This document shows positions 34,733 to 43,245 of a stretch of DNA of 64,000 bases, piece by piece. Origin of the DNA: Mucilaginibacter sp. PAMC 26640 (GTDB lineage Bacteria > Bacteroidota > Bacteroidia > Sphingobacteriales > Sphingobacteriaceae); assembly GCA_001596135.1 (NCBI GenBank), contig CP014773.1, forward strand, positions 3,162,001 through 3,226,000, written 5' to 3'. Position 1 is the first letter of the stretch. Each line of letters opens with the position of its first letter. The position numbers and the translations under genes were made by a program. The notes beneath the pieces were generated by a model. That model saw nothing but the letters and a program-made list of their open reading frames with translations, ran no database searches and was not told the origin of the DNA.

Positions 34733-35791
34733 TCAAGCTTCTTCTTTAAAATAAACCTTGTAATAATTCATGGCCTTGTCATCATCAAAACCTTTCTCTA
34801 TCAGTTTATTATCGCCATGGATATAGATGTGGAAATTTTTATCCAGCTTAAGCACGCTTTTGTAAACGCGGGCTTGTTTTTTCACTGCATTATCAGAGAT
34901 CTCAAAGCTGTCGGCTATTTTGGTATCAAATTCCTCTTCGAATTGGTTCTTGAAGTTTTTGAATGAAGTAATGGCTTCCGGATTACTGATTACTTCCTCG
35001 CTAAACTCTTCGAGATCAAATGTTTCTTTTTCCTTGAAGTACTTCATCGACCGGTTTAGTAAATCTATCTTATCAGCCTTGCTCATCTCAAACTCGTCAT
35101 CCAGTTTTTGGGTAACAAAGTTTTTGTAGATACCAAGTGTATTGCTAGTCTGATTAAAGCTATCGTTACGGATCTTTAATTGCAGGAACTCATCTTTCCA
35201 GTAAACGGCAGCATCCTGCCCGCCAGTGGCTTTATCCACAACAACTACTTTATAGCCGTTCTCTTTTTCGATATTGAAGATCAATACACCTTTATCCAGT
35301 TTGTTGATATTAATGGCATCCTGTTCGTAGTCAACCGCAAAACCGCCTTTGTCCGGGTAAACTTTCAGATAGGTCTCTTTATTTTCTGATTTAAAAATTC
35401 CTATGGCATCCAACGGATTAAACTCTATCTGCACTTTATTAAAAAACACTACATAAAGTTCGCCGCCTTTAATGTTGGGATGTGTGCTTACTTTATACAG
35501 GTGTTTAGCAATTTGTTCTGATGCTTCCTGAAACTTTGCTCTGTCCTCAAATACCTGCGTGGCAAAATGATGCAGCTCGTTTAAGCCGAGGTCGCTGCTG
35601 CTGTGCATTAAGTGGTATACCTCATTTACTTTTTCAAAAGGTTTCAAAAAGTATTGCATCAGCAGGTTGGGTATGATATCATCCTTTAATTCCAGCGGCT
35701 GGTCAGATAAGGCATACATTTCCCCCTGCGATTGATTACCTACATGATGTACCGAAATTGTATCGAGCGAAGCTTCAAAAAAAGTTACCAT
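34733..35791 (-). CDS. 37-kDa nucleoid-associated protein family (NA37/YejK-like)
   Basis: 352 residues starting MVTFFEASLDTISVHHVGNQ. Size and pattern match the nucleoid-associated protein family PF04245: early 'LDTISVHHVGNQSQGE', central FNKVQIEFNPLDAIGIFKSENKETYLKV, then VDKATGGQDAAVYWKDEFLQL and the C-terminal KKQARVYKSVLKLDKNFHIYIHGDN. Members bind the nucleoid; the mechanism is poorly known. Cytoplasmic, single gene, divergent from mnmE with only ~125 bp between them. Confidence 0.88.
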   Translation of the reverse strand: MVTFFEASLDTISVHHVGNQSQGEMYALSDQPLELKDDIIPNLLMQYFLKPFEKVNEVYHLMHSSSDLGLNELHHFATQVFEDRAKFQEASEQIAKHLYKVSTHPNIKGGELYVVFFNKVQIEFNPLDAIGIFKSENKETYLKVYPDKGGFAVDYEQDAININKLDKGVLIFNIEKENGYKVVVVDKATGGQDAAVYWKDEFLQLKIRNDSFNQTSNTLGIYKNFVTQKLDDEFEMSKADKIDLLNRSMKYFKEKETFDLEEFSEEVISNPEAITSFKNFKNQFEEEFDTKIADSFEISDNAVKKQARVYKSVLKLDKNFHIYIHGDNKLIEKGFDDDKAMNYYKVYFKEEA

Positions 35792-35862
35792 AATGGATGC
35801 GAAGGTAAAATTTTTAGTTCATGGTTGATGGCTAACAGTTCAGGGTAATTGCCGACTTTTGT

Positions 35863-35917
35863 ATTTTAGTCCGTAGTCCTTTACAATGGAAAAACTATGG
35901 ACCATAGACTACCAACT
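35863..35917. repeat. Second copy of the ACTATGGACCATAG-type words
   Basis: TTAGTCCGTAGTCC and, later, ACTATGGACCATAGACTACC and CAACTATG, related to the words at 29068-29157. An ATG at 35897 lies inside this block, which supports the later mnmE start at 35918. Confidence 0.45.
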
Positions 35918-37273
35918 ATGCACTCTTCAGAAACTATCGTAGCGCTTGCAACCCCCAATGGAATTGGTGCTATTGGCGTGATCCGTCTTTCGGGGCCGGA
36001 TGCCATCACTATAGCCCAAAAAGTTTGGAAGGGCAAGAACCTTACCGAGCAGCCATCGCACACGCTGCATTTTGGGCGGATAATGGATGGCAATATGGAG
36101 CTGGATGAGGTTGTGGCATCGCTATTTGTTGCACCGCGATCGTATACCCGTGAAAATGTAGTAGAGATTTCGTGCCATGGCTCCAATTACATCATCGAAT
36201 CCATCATTAAGCTCTTTATCAAGAACGGGGCGCGCGCTGCAAAGGCAGGCGAGTTTACATTGCGGGCATTTCTGAATGGCCAGTTGGATCTTTCGCAGGC
36301 AGAGGCAGTTGCTGATCTGATCGCTTCTAACTCAAAAGCGTCACAGCAAATTGCGTTGCAGCAATTGCGCGGCGGTTTTAGCAGCCAGTTGAAAGGCCTT
36401 CGCGATCAGTTGGTGCAGTTTGCGTCTCTTATTGAATTGGAACTAGACTTTGCGGAGGAAGACGTAGAGTTTGCTAACCGCGATCAACTGAAAAAACTTA
36501 TTCACGAGATTACCAAATTAATAGGCAGTTTGATCCAGTCGTTCGAACTGGGGAACGCGATTAAAAATGGCGTGAATACGGTGATAGCAGGCCGGCCGAA
36601 CGCGGGCAAGTCAACTTTGTTAAATGCGCTGTTAAATGAGGAAAGGGCTATTGTAAGTCACATACCCGGCACCACGCGTGATACAATTGAAGAGGTATTA
36701 AATATCAATGGAATCAATTTTCGCCTGATAGATACTGCCGGCATCCGCGAGGCAACAGATGCTATCGAGCGGATAGGAGTGGAGCGCACAATGGAAAAAA
36801 TCAGTCAGAGTGCATTACTTATATACGTTTTTGACGCCGAGCTGATTACTCTGGAAGCATTAAATGCTGATTTCCAAAGCTTAAAACAGCCCGGCATAAC
36901 CATGCTGATCGTAGCCAATAAGGCAGACTTATTAAACACTGCGCAGCTTGCTGAACTACCTGGTGAAGCCATTGTGATATCGGCTAAAGAAAGGCGGCAT
37001 ATTGATCAATTGAAGCAAAGCATCTATTCCTCGGCTATAAAAGAAAACCTCACGGGACACGAAACGCTGGTTACGAACATTCGCCACCTGGAAGCATTAC
37101 AAAAAACGGAAGAGGCCTTGATAAGGGTATTGGGCGGCATCGATACTGTAACTTCCGATTTTCTATCGATGGATATTAAACAGGCGCTCCACTATCTCGG
37201 AGAAATCACGGGCACAGTTACCACAGACGATTTGCTCGAGAATATCTTTAGTAAGTTCTGTATCGGCAAGTAG
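35918..37273 (+). CDS. mnmE: tRNA modification GTPase MnmE
   Basis: 451 residues from ATG 35918 (MHSSETIVALATPNGIGAIG). With MnmG it modifies U34 of certain tRNAs (cmnm5U). The N-terminal folate-binding domain (GAIGVIRLSGPDAI), the helical domain and an inserted Ras-like G domain are in order: G1 GRPNAGKS, G2 PGTTRD, G3 DTAG, G4 NKAD; the C-terminal CIGK carries the catalytic Cys. Complete. The stop is followed within 1 kb by an HTH gene and a truncated integrase, so the mnmE 3' end is a possible attachment site. Confidence 0.97.
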   Translation: MHSSETIVALATPNGIGAIGVIRLSGPDAITIAQKVWKGKNLTEQPSHTLHFGRIMDGNMELDEVVASLFVAPRSYTRENVVEISCHGSNYIIESIIKLFIKNGARAAKAGEFTLRAFLNGQLDLSQAEAVADLIASNSKASQQIALQQLRGGFSSQLKGLRDQLVQFASLIELELDFAEEDVEFANRDQLKKLIHEITKLIGSLIQSFELGNAIKNGVNTVIAGRPNAGKSTLLNALLNEERAIVSHIPGTTRDTIEEVLNINGINFRLIDTAGIREATDAIERIGVERTMEKISQSALLIYVFDAELITLEALNADFQSLKQPGITMLIVANKADLLNTAQLAELPGEAIVISAKERRHIDQLKQSIYSSAIKENLTGHETLVTNIRHLEALQKTEEALIRVLGGIDTVTSDFLSMDIKQALHYLGEITGTVTTDDLLENIFSKFCIGK

Positions 37274-37686
37274 GCCCCTCAAATAACCCAAAACACCGAC
37301 AACTACCGACAATTAAATATCTCATTGTTAATAAGTTATGTTGATTTCGTTTGTCCAAATTCTTGGATAATTGGCGATGTATTTCCTATATTTGGTTCTA
37401 TCTTGGTACTCAAAATACAAAAGTTACGAGTCGTCAAGAATTGGGGGAAATTAAGTAGCTAATATACCCTTATTTCTGCTTATTGCGCCTTATATACGCT
37501 TAATTGACCCCATAAGTGGAGAAATAACGACAGATGATTAATTACCCCTATCATCCGTGGTTATGGCCCCGGTTATTTCGCCAGCACGAGATAACAATCT
37601 GATAATTAATGTTTTGAAAGTGGCGAAATTATCGTCTTGGAATTGCTTTGCCAAAATTTGAAAAAGGCTTAAAAGTTAATTATGAC
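37274..37686. other. Island left border region with promoter
   Basis: 413 bp between mnmE and the HTH gene. It starts with short direct repeats (CCGACAACTACCGACAATT) 30 bp after the mnmE stop, a layout seen at attachment sites, and holds a perfect -7 box TATATTTG (37387-37394) with a TTG 21 bases upstream. The rest is unassigned. Confidence 0.45.
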
Positions 37687-38238
37687 ATGAGTTCAAATTT
37701 TATAGTAAACAGAATATGTGTGCAATGCGGGAACGTATTTGTTGCTAAAACTACGGTTACCAGGTACTGCGGTAAATTGTGCGCAAAACGCTACAACAAG
37801 CAACTCAAAAGGGAATCGTCCATGGCTTCGATGAATGAGGCTGTAAAAAAAGTGCTTGAAGCAAAAGATCCCGATCCGACATCAGGCGAGTTTTTAAATG
37901 TTAAAGCCGCTGCCAAATTGCTGAAGGCATCAGATAAGATGATCTATCATCTGATTAATATAGGCAAGTTGACTGCGGTTAACCTGTCTAAAAGAAAAAC
38001 ACTTGTCTACCGAAAAGATATAGACAAGTTATTTGAACTGCCGCCGGTAGTTCAACTGAAGGAGCTTAAACCTCCACCGATCTCGGAATGCTATAATATG
38101 AGCGAAGCGCAGCAGAAATTCAACATTTCAGAAGGCGCACTGTTCCGGATTATTCAACGAAATAACCTATTCAAATTTCAGGCTGGCTGGTACACCTACG
38201 TAGCTAAAGCTGATCTGGACAGGATATTTAATCCATAG
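37687..38238 (+). CDS. Zinc-ribbon and helix-turn-helix protein of a mobile element
   Basis: 183 residues from ATG 37687 (MSSNFIVNRICVQCGNVFVA). The N-terminus is a four-Cys ribbon (CVQCG ... YCGKLCAKRY). Two HTH_17-like units follow: LNVKAAAKLLKASDKMIYHL with wing LTAVNLSKRKTLVYRKDID, and SEAQQKFNISEGALFRIIQ with a second wing. Such proteins accompany the integrase of Bacteroidota islands. It is eight bases upstream of the integrase fragment, same strand. A DNA-binding, recombination-directing or replication role is inferred. Confidence 0.75.
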   Translation: MSSNFIVNRICVQCGNVFVAKTTVTRYCGKLCAKRYNKQLKRESSMASMNEAVKKVLEAKDPDPTSGEFLNVKAAAKLLKASDKMIYHLINIGKLTAVNLSKRKTLVYRKDIDKLFELPPVVQLKELKPPPISECYNMSEAQQKFNISEGALFRIIQRNNLFKFQAGWYTYVAKADLDRIFNP

Positions 38239-38245
38239 CTTTAAT

Positions 38246-38435
38246 ATGGCTAAAGTACACATTCGTAAAAAGGCGCTCACAAAAGGGCGGCATTCGATTT
38301 TTCTTGATTATTCTCCTCCGTTAAGAAATCCGAAAACTGGAAAACCTCAGCGTTATGAATTCTTGGACTTAATTATTTATGACAAGCCTGTAAATAATCT
38401 TGAGCGGAGGCATAACTGTATATTATGGAGATGTT
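38246..38435 (+). pseudogene. Tyrosine integrase, N-terminal fragment
   Basis: About 60 codons matching the Arm DNA-binding start of Bacteroidota tyrosine recombinases (MAKVHIRKKALTKGRHSIFL, then DYSPPLRNPKTGKPQRYEFL, DKPVNNLERRHN). The catalytic domain (R..HxxR..Y) is missing: the frame runs into the end of the IS21-family element at 38436 and the other side of that element carries no integrase sequence. The island can therefore not excise with this gene. It follows the HTH gene by eight bases, as typical. Confidence 0.85.
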
Positions 38436-38541
38436 GACCACCCTGTTTCGGGCCAAATTGACCCAGGGGTTAGCTGACTTTTGGGTTGCAGCAAATGCTA
38501 TAAAAGCATGTACAAAAATAGTTATTTAAAAGGTAATTTCA

Positions 38542-39288
38542 TTAATGGCTGTTTTCCGGTTCAACATTACGTTTTCTTCTCATAGATTCTCCCTTTAGCT
38601 CGATACGGTGTGCATCATGAACGATCCGGTCAAGGATCGCATCAGCAACCGTTTTTTCACCGATCACTTCAAACCATTTGCTCACCGGCAACTGCGAAGT
38701 GATGATCAGCGAGGTCTTACCGTGCCTGTCTTCAATGATCTCCATTAGTGCAGCCCTGCTTTGTGCATCAAAAGGCTGGATACCAAAGTCGTCGAGTATG
38801 AGCAATTGCTGCCTTTCGATCTTAGCCAGCTCTTTCATGTAGGAGCCGTCCGCCTTGGCCATCTTCAGTTTAGCGAACAGTTTGGGCGTACTGGTGTACA
38901 ATACCCGGTAGCCCAATACACAGGCCTGGTAACCCACAGCAGAAGCAATATAGCTTTTACCGATGCCTGTACTCCCGGTAATCAGCAGGTTCTCGAAGCG
39001 ATCAACAAACGTACAGTCCGCCAGGCGCATGATCTGGTTGCGGTCGATACTTCGGTCGGCATGGTAGTGAACGTCCTCTATAGCGGCTTTATAGCGGAAT
39101 CGGGCATAAAGGATCGTGCGTTCAATACGCCTGTTCTGCCGGTCGTCCCATTCTGCATCTACCAGGTGGGCCAGCAGTTCATCTGCCGTATAGTCGTTTG
39201 TTTTACCGGTTTCCATGCTGCTTTTAAAGGCATGGAACATCCCGAAGAACTTCATCTTCCGCAGTTTGTCTAAGGTACTTGTGTTCAT
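38542..39288 (-). CDS. istB: IS21-family helper ATPase IstB
   Basis: 248 residues. AAA+ helper of transposition: Walker A GSTGIGKS (in LLITGSTGIGKSYIASAVG), Walker B LLILDDFGI, sensor region ITSQLPVSKWFEVIG and the final ILDRIVHDAHRIELKG. The N-terminal segment TLDKLRKMKFFGMFHAF is the usual IstB start. It lies 19 bp after istA. Intact, so with IstA the element could still move. Confidence 0.95.
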   Translation of the reverse strand: MNTSTLDKLRKMKFFGMFHAFKSSMETGKTNDYTADELLAHLVDAEWDDRQNRRIERTILYARFRYKAAIEDVHYHADRSIDRNQIMRLADCTFVDRFENLLITGSTGIGKSYIASAVGYQACVLGYRVLYTSTPKLFAKLKMAKADGSYMKELAKIERQQLLILDDFGIQPFDAQSRAALMEIIEDRHGKTSLIITSQLPVSKWFEVIGEKTVADAILDRIVHDAHRIELKGESMRRKRNVEPENSH

Positions 39289-39307
39289 GTTATTGTTGTT
39301 TTAATGG

Positions 39308-40861
39308 TTATTTGTAATAGTCTTTTCCCCGGATATTACCGTGATCAGGCATAGGTAGCTCATCGGCAAATATGCTTTCCTCATAATTGTCCATCTTGTT
39401 TTCCAATATGGTTTGTATCGTTTTATAGCTATAAATACCATAACTGAGCCCCCGCTGACAGGCCATTATTAACCGGTCGTTCCCTGCTTTTTTTGCAAAG
39501 CCAAGTATCCCCAGGCAGGATTTGTAAGCCTGTTCGGGGTGTTGTTTACGCTCCAGTATCTGATGGATATATAGCCTGACATCCTCATGGATGGAGGTCG
39601 CCCAATTGAGGAACATATCCGGTGTCCAATCACTTTTAAAGCGATGGGCACTGGCCATATGTTCTTTGTCGGTAGTATAACCGTAGGGGTTCTTTTCGCG
39701 CTGGTGCAAAGCGATACGCTCATAATTGTAGTAGATCTCTACAATGGTGCGGGAGTATAACAGCTTGACCTTTTTGCCGATGAAGCGGTAAGGCACACTG
39801 TAATAGTGTTTATCCGGGCCGAGATTGACATGGCCGTTCTTGATCACCCTGGCATAAAAGTGCTTTTTGAACTGGTAACGCAGGACAGGCAGGGGTGCCA
39901 GGGTGCCACGCTCTATCTCTTCAAACTGTAGTATCCTGCTATAATTGCGGCCTTTGAGCAACTGGCTGTTATGGGCTTCCAAGGCCTGCCAGATCGCTGT
40001 ATTGAGTTCTGTTAAAGAATGGTAGATATGCTTGTTTAAAGGGGCGTATACCTTAGTATAAATGATCTTAACGGCCCCTTCTACCAATGCCTTGTCGCGC
40101 GGGCGGTACGCCCGCGCCGGTAATATGGTAGTGCCATAATGATCGGCAAAGTCTTCAAATGTTTCGTTGAGGGTAGGTTCATAGCGGCTGCTTTTGGTTA
40201 CGGCCGCCTTCAGGTTATCCGGCACAATGGCGGCCGGAACGCCGCCGATAAAGTGCAAGGTATTCTCGCAGGCCGCTATAAAGTCTTCCTTTTGCTGGCT
40301 CATAACAGCCTCTACATAGGTGAGCTGGCTGGCCCCAAGGATTGCCACAAAAACTTCTACTTCAATGACTTCACCGGTTTCCTTGTCCGTATAGCTCATC
40401 TTTTCACCCGCAAAATCGACGTACAGTTTGTCCCCGGCCTTGTGATCCATGTGCATGGTCGGATTGACCTTGGTCTTCCACTGGTTGTAATACGTGCAAA
40501 ATTGGGTGTACTTATAGCCCTCGGGGAACTCCTTGATATAGGCTTCCCACAAGATCTGCCGGTTCATACCAGTCTTTTTAAGCTCTTTATCGACGTGGGG
40601 GAAGCAGCGCAGCATGGATTGCATACGGCTGCTTGGCTGGTTGTTTTCCCTGGTCTTGCCGAAAAGGTCTTCCAGTTCCTTATCATTAAGGTTATTAACT
40701 TCTTCAAAGGTAAAGCCGCTCTTCTTAAGGACGGCCAGGTACTTTCTTACGGTATTCCGGGATGAATCAATCTGGGCAGCTATAAATCGCGTGCTGCGAC
40801 CCTGGCTGTTCATCCTTAAAATCTTTCTAATCTTACTCATGCTGATTGTCAAATTGGCCAT
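39308..40861 (-). CDS. istA: IS21-family transposase IstA
   Basis: 517 residues, intact. An N-terminal HTH (KILRMNSQGRSTRFIAAQID) precedes the DDE core: first Asp in KLYVDFAGEKM, second in AAIVPDNLKAAV, Glu in KALVEGAVKIIY. A C-terminal beta-rich part (YYSVPYRFIGKKVKLLYS) is the typical Mu-like C domain. It catalyses the strand transfer. Order istA-istB on the minus strand, 19 bp apart. The start is 140 bp inside the right end. Confidence 0.95.
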   Translation of the reverse strand: MANLTISMSKIRKILRMNSQGRSTRFIAAQIDSSRNTVRKYLAVLKKSGFTFEEVNNLNDKELEDLFGKTRENNQPSSRMQSMLRCFPHVDKELKKTGMNRQILWEAYIKEFPEGYKYTQFCTYYNQWKTKVNPTMHMDHKAGDKLYVDFAGEKMSYTDKETGEVIEVEVFVAILGASQLTYVEAVMSQQKEDFIAACENTLHFIGGVPAAIVPDNLKAAVTKSSRYEPTLNETFEDFADHYGTTILPARAYRPRDKALVEGAVKIIYTKVYAPLNKHIYHSLTELNTAIWQALEAHNSQLLKGRNYSRILQFEEIERGTLAPLPVLRYQFKKHFYARVIKNGHVNLGPDKHYYSVPYRFIGKKVKLLYSRTIVEIYYNYERIALHQREKNPYGYTTDKEHMASAHRFKSDWTPDMFLNWATSIHEDVRLYIHQILERKQHPEQAYKSCLGILGFAKKAGNDRLIMACQRGLSYGIYSYKTIQTILENKMDNYEESIFADELPMPDHGNIRGKDYYK

Positions 40862-41014
40862 CTTAGAACGGGTCTTTTGCCCTCAAAAGATGGTTGCTTC
40901 TACAGCATTTGCTACGCGTTTTGGTGGGTCAGTTTGCCCCGAAATACCATGGTCAGTTTGCCCCGAAACAGTGGGTCAGCTTGCGCCGAAATAGTGTGGT
41001 CTCATTCATCATAA

Positions 41015-41213
41015 TCTCCAATCAGCACAAGTAACGATGTGAAAAAGATTTCTAATGAAACAATAGAACCCTTTTTTACAAGAAAATTCACTCCTAAACA
41101 ATTAATAGATAAAGCCAATAATTTGCACAATATTAGACAGTATATAAATAGTTTTGAAAAACGAAACGCTTAGCAAAGAATTCGAAAAGCTTGAAAGCAA
41201 GTTAAATAAGTAA
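41015..41213 (+). pseudogene. C-terminal gene remnant right of the IS21 element
   Basis: A coding-like stretch (SNDVKKISNETIEPFFTRKF, then IRQYINSFEK) ends in a stop at 41171 but continues one frame over, after a five-A run near 41158-41162, as NETLSKEFEKLESKLNK and a stop at 41211. It seems to be the end of an element gene whose 5' part was lost at or near the IS21 insertion. The family is not recognisable. Confidence 0.45.
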
Positions 41214-41297
41214 GGAATTTGATACTGGAGGGTACCCTCAATCCTACCACCAGAACTATCACAATAGCATCTTTGTCCCATATTAATTGAAATAGAT

Positions 41298-41587
41298 ATG
41301 GCGACAACATTTATTACTACCTCCTTCGATGCAGACGAGCTGAGATCCCTCATCGCTGAATGCATAGCCCAATCATTTAAAGATCAAATAACGATGTTTG
41401 GCTTCACCCGTAGAGACGACTACAATACTCACCCGACAAGAAACCGCGAAGCTGCTGTCTTTATCACTCCCCACCCTGCATATTTATACCAAGCTTGGAT
41501 TGATTAAATCCCATCGACTTGGTAGTAAGGTATAAAAGAGAATACGTTGAGACGGCTTTAAAACAGATCAGAACCGGCAATAAATAA
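41298..41587 (+). pseudogene. Excisionase-like HTH gene with two frameshifts
   Basis: The first frame reads MATTFITTSFDADELRSLIA ... REAAVFI. The next pieces of a HTH_17 domain are found in the other frames: LSLPTLHIYTKLGLIKSHRL (about 41460-41516), GSKV, then YKREYVETALKQIRTGNK with stop at 41585-41587. Joined, these give the normal sequence of a Bacteroidota excisionase-like protein (helix, turn, helix, wing, final basic helix). Two single-base indels, near 41458 and 41532, break it. Confidence 0.7.
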
Positions 41588-41592
41588 CCGAG

Positions 41593-42350
41593 ATGAAAAC
41601 CTGTGAGAATTTCAAGGAAACCAATTTGCCAATAGATCTATCGGTTTGGGTTTTAAAGAATGGCATCGTCAAGCCATCCTTACTTAAAACCTACCTCTAT
41701 ATAAAATTAGAATTTGGGGATAGGGAATTGTTGACCGAAGAATTTATCAGAAAATATCCGTTGGATTAAACATTAACATTAAGACCGCAAGAGTTCATAT
41801 TAAAAGACTTAGAAAAGCGAATTTCATTGGGTTCGATACTGTAACCAATACCATGTACATAAGATCAAAGTACACAATTGTTCCGAAAGCTTTCAGAAAG
41901 ACACGTTATAAGGTTAGAATAACACTGGAGAACTTAAAAATTTTTCCTGAATTCTTAGTGGCAGCAGTAATTGCGTGTATTGGGAAACGGCTAAAGCAAA
42001 AAGCAAAACATAGGCCAGCGTTAATCAACGAAGATGCACTCCGAGGTCTGTCTTTTGCTACTAATAAGCGCCAGCGCCATCTCCCCATATCACTTAGCTA
42101 TATAGGAACCTGCTTAAACAAATCGGTAAGTTGGGTAGATAAGTTTAAAAAGAGACCAAAGCGTCTCAAGCTGATTTCAGTTAAGCATAATTTTATTCCA
42201 ACTGAAATTCCCTGGGAGAATCGGTTTAGCTACATGTCTTATCACGGAATTAGTTTCGGCAGAGCTAAGAAGTTTAGAACGAAGCTCCACGTCGTAGGCA
42301 CCGATTTGCTATTATCCAATGTCTATATTTTTAAAGGAAAAAAAGTGTAA
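41593..42350 (+). pseudogene. Winged-helix gene of the island, one frameshift
   Basis: The ATG at 41593 (MKTCENFKETNLPIDLSVWV) opens 58 codons up to TAA at 41767, where one T appears to be missing. The next frame continues without a break (LNINIKTARVHIKRLRKANFIGFD ... to VYIFKGKKV, stop 42350). Together: an N-terminal winged-helix DNA-binding part (KTYLYIKLEFG, then recognition helix IKTARVHIKRLRK) and a ~130-residue basic C-terminal part. It follows the excisionase-like gene by five bases. Perhaps a replication or regulatory protein of the element; family unnamed. Confidence 0.65.
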
Positions 42351-42779
42351 GAATGAGGAACGAATTTAGGGGTAGTTAGGTGTTGTATTGGATAAGGTTA
42401 TTGATAGGTCTACTAAAACTAAATAGGCGACGTTGCTCTAAATTGGCTATTGTAAAGCATCTTAATTGAGCGATTGAACACGAAGTATGCAATCAGATTA
42501 GTACCCTACCCGGTTCCCGATAAGCATTTTTAAAAATGAACTTTTAACACCCCGGTTTATAGGGGACAGGTCATCTCGCGGAACTCATTCTCTATTAATA
42601 TCAGGATGAGATAGTATCAATAGATTTGTTGCGTGCAATTCTTTTGTGTAATACAAGTGAAAAAAGCAAATGCGAATTCTTTGAAAGTTAGTCGTTTGAC
42701 TTAGAAGCAAACATCACTTGTATCATAATCGCATAATGTAGATTTTTGACTAAAATAGAGTGCAGATTATAAACTCCAT
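42351..42779. other. AT-rich gap
   Basis: 429 bp. No open frame of note, no strong hairpin and no known repeat. The region probably contains the promoter of the small gene that follows. Confidence 0.4.
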
Positions 42780-43034
42780 GTGTATATTAAACTCGCACAC
42801 AAACGGCTCGAACAATTTGCTAAATTAAGTGGTTACAAGGTTAATTATACACTATCCAGCCACCTGGGTGTGTCCAATCTATTTTTTACAACAATTGATA
42901 GGAGTGCATTACCTCATGCATGGCCAAAGCTTACGGTTAACGACCTGATGTCATATTACATTATGTTAAGCAAACATCGATCTTCTGCAAATCCCATAGT
43001 AAAGGAAATTTTGCATTTTATGGATTTAGATTAG
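42780..43034 (+). CDS. Small hypothetical island protein
   Basis: 84 residues from a GTG start (VYIKLAHKRLEQFAKLSGYK); an ATG overlaps it in another frame and no in-frame ATG lies upstream before a stop at 42747, so the start is uncertain. Central segment YTLSSHLGVSNLFFTTIDRSALPHAWPKL, end EILHFMDLD. Not recognised. The protein is coding-like but may be a fragment. Confidence 0.4.
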   Translation: MYIKLAHKRLEQFAKLSGYKVNYTLSSHLGVSNLFFTTIDRSALPHAWPKLTVNDLMSYYIMLSKHRSSANPIVKEILHFMDLD

Positions 43035-43245
43035 CGATTTATAATTACGCACCCTCTAATAAAACAAAATCAAGTTTTTGCCAATGACATTGTATAAGAT
43101 GTAAATGCGTTCAGTAATAAAATCAACTTAATGCTCATACACTTCACAACTTGGTATACATATGTCAGGATTTAACTTTAACGCAACAAGCTTTCGTTAC
43201 ATTTGGTAAATCGCACATCTGCAATTGCTTAACTAGTTATCAATT

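Larger units (their letters stand above)
38436..41001 (-). mobile_element. IS21-family insertion sequence
   Basis: 2566 bp with istA and istB in order on the minus strand. The ends match as inverted repeats: GACCACCCTGTTTCGG (38436) against the complement of the right end GACCACACTATTTCGG (to 41001), continuing through CAA-TGACCCA. The right end carries three copies of GGTCAGTTTGCCCCGAAA-like units (40927-40944, 40951-40968, 40974-40991), the left end one complete copy, as expected for transposase binding sites of IS21. No convincing target duplication is seen. Confidence 0.92.

Noticed and set aside
37274..37320. Short direct repeats behind mnmE as a proven attachment site
   Set aside because: No second copy is seen in the window, so the site stays a suggestion only.
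38436..41001. Target duplication around the IS21-family element
   Set aside because: GGAGAT words occur on both sides but in opposite orientation and at different distances from the ends.
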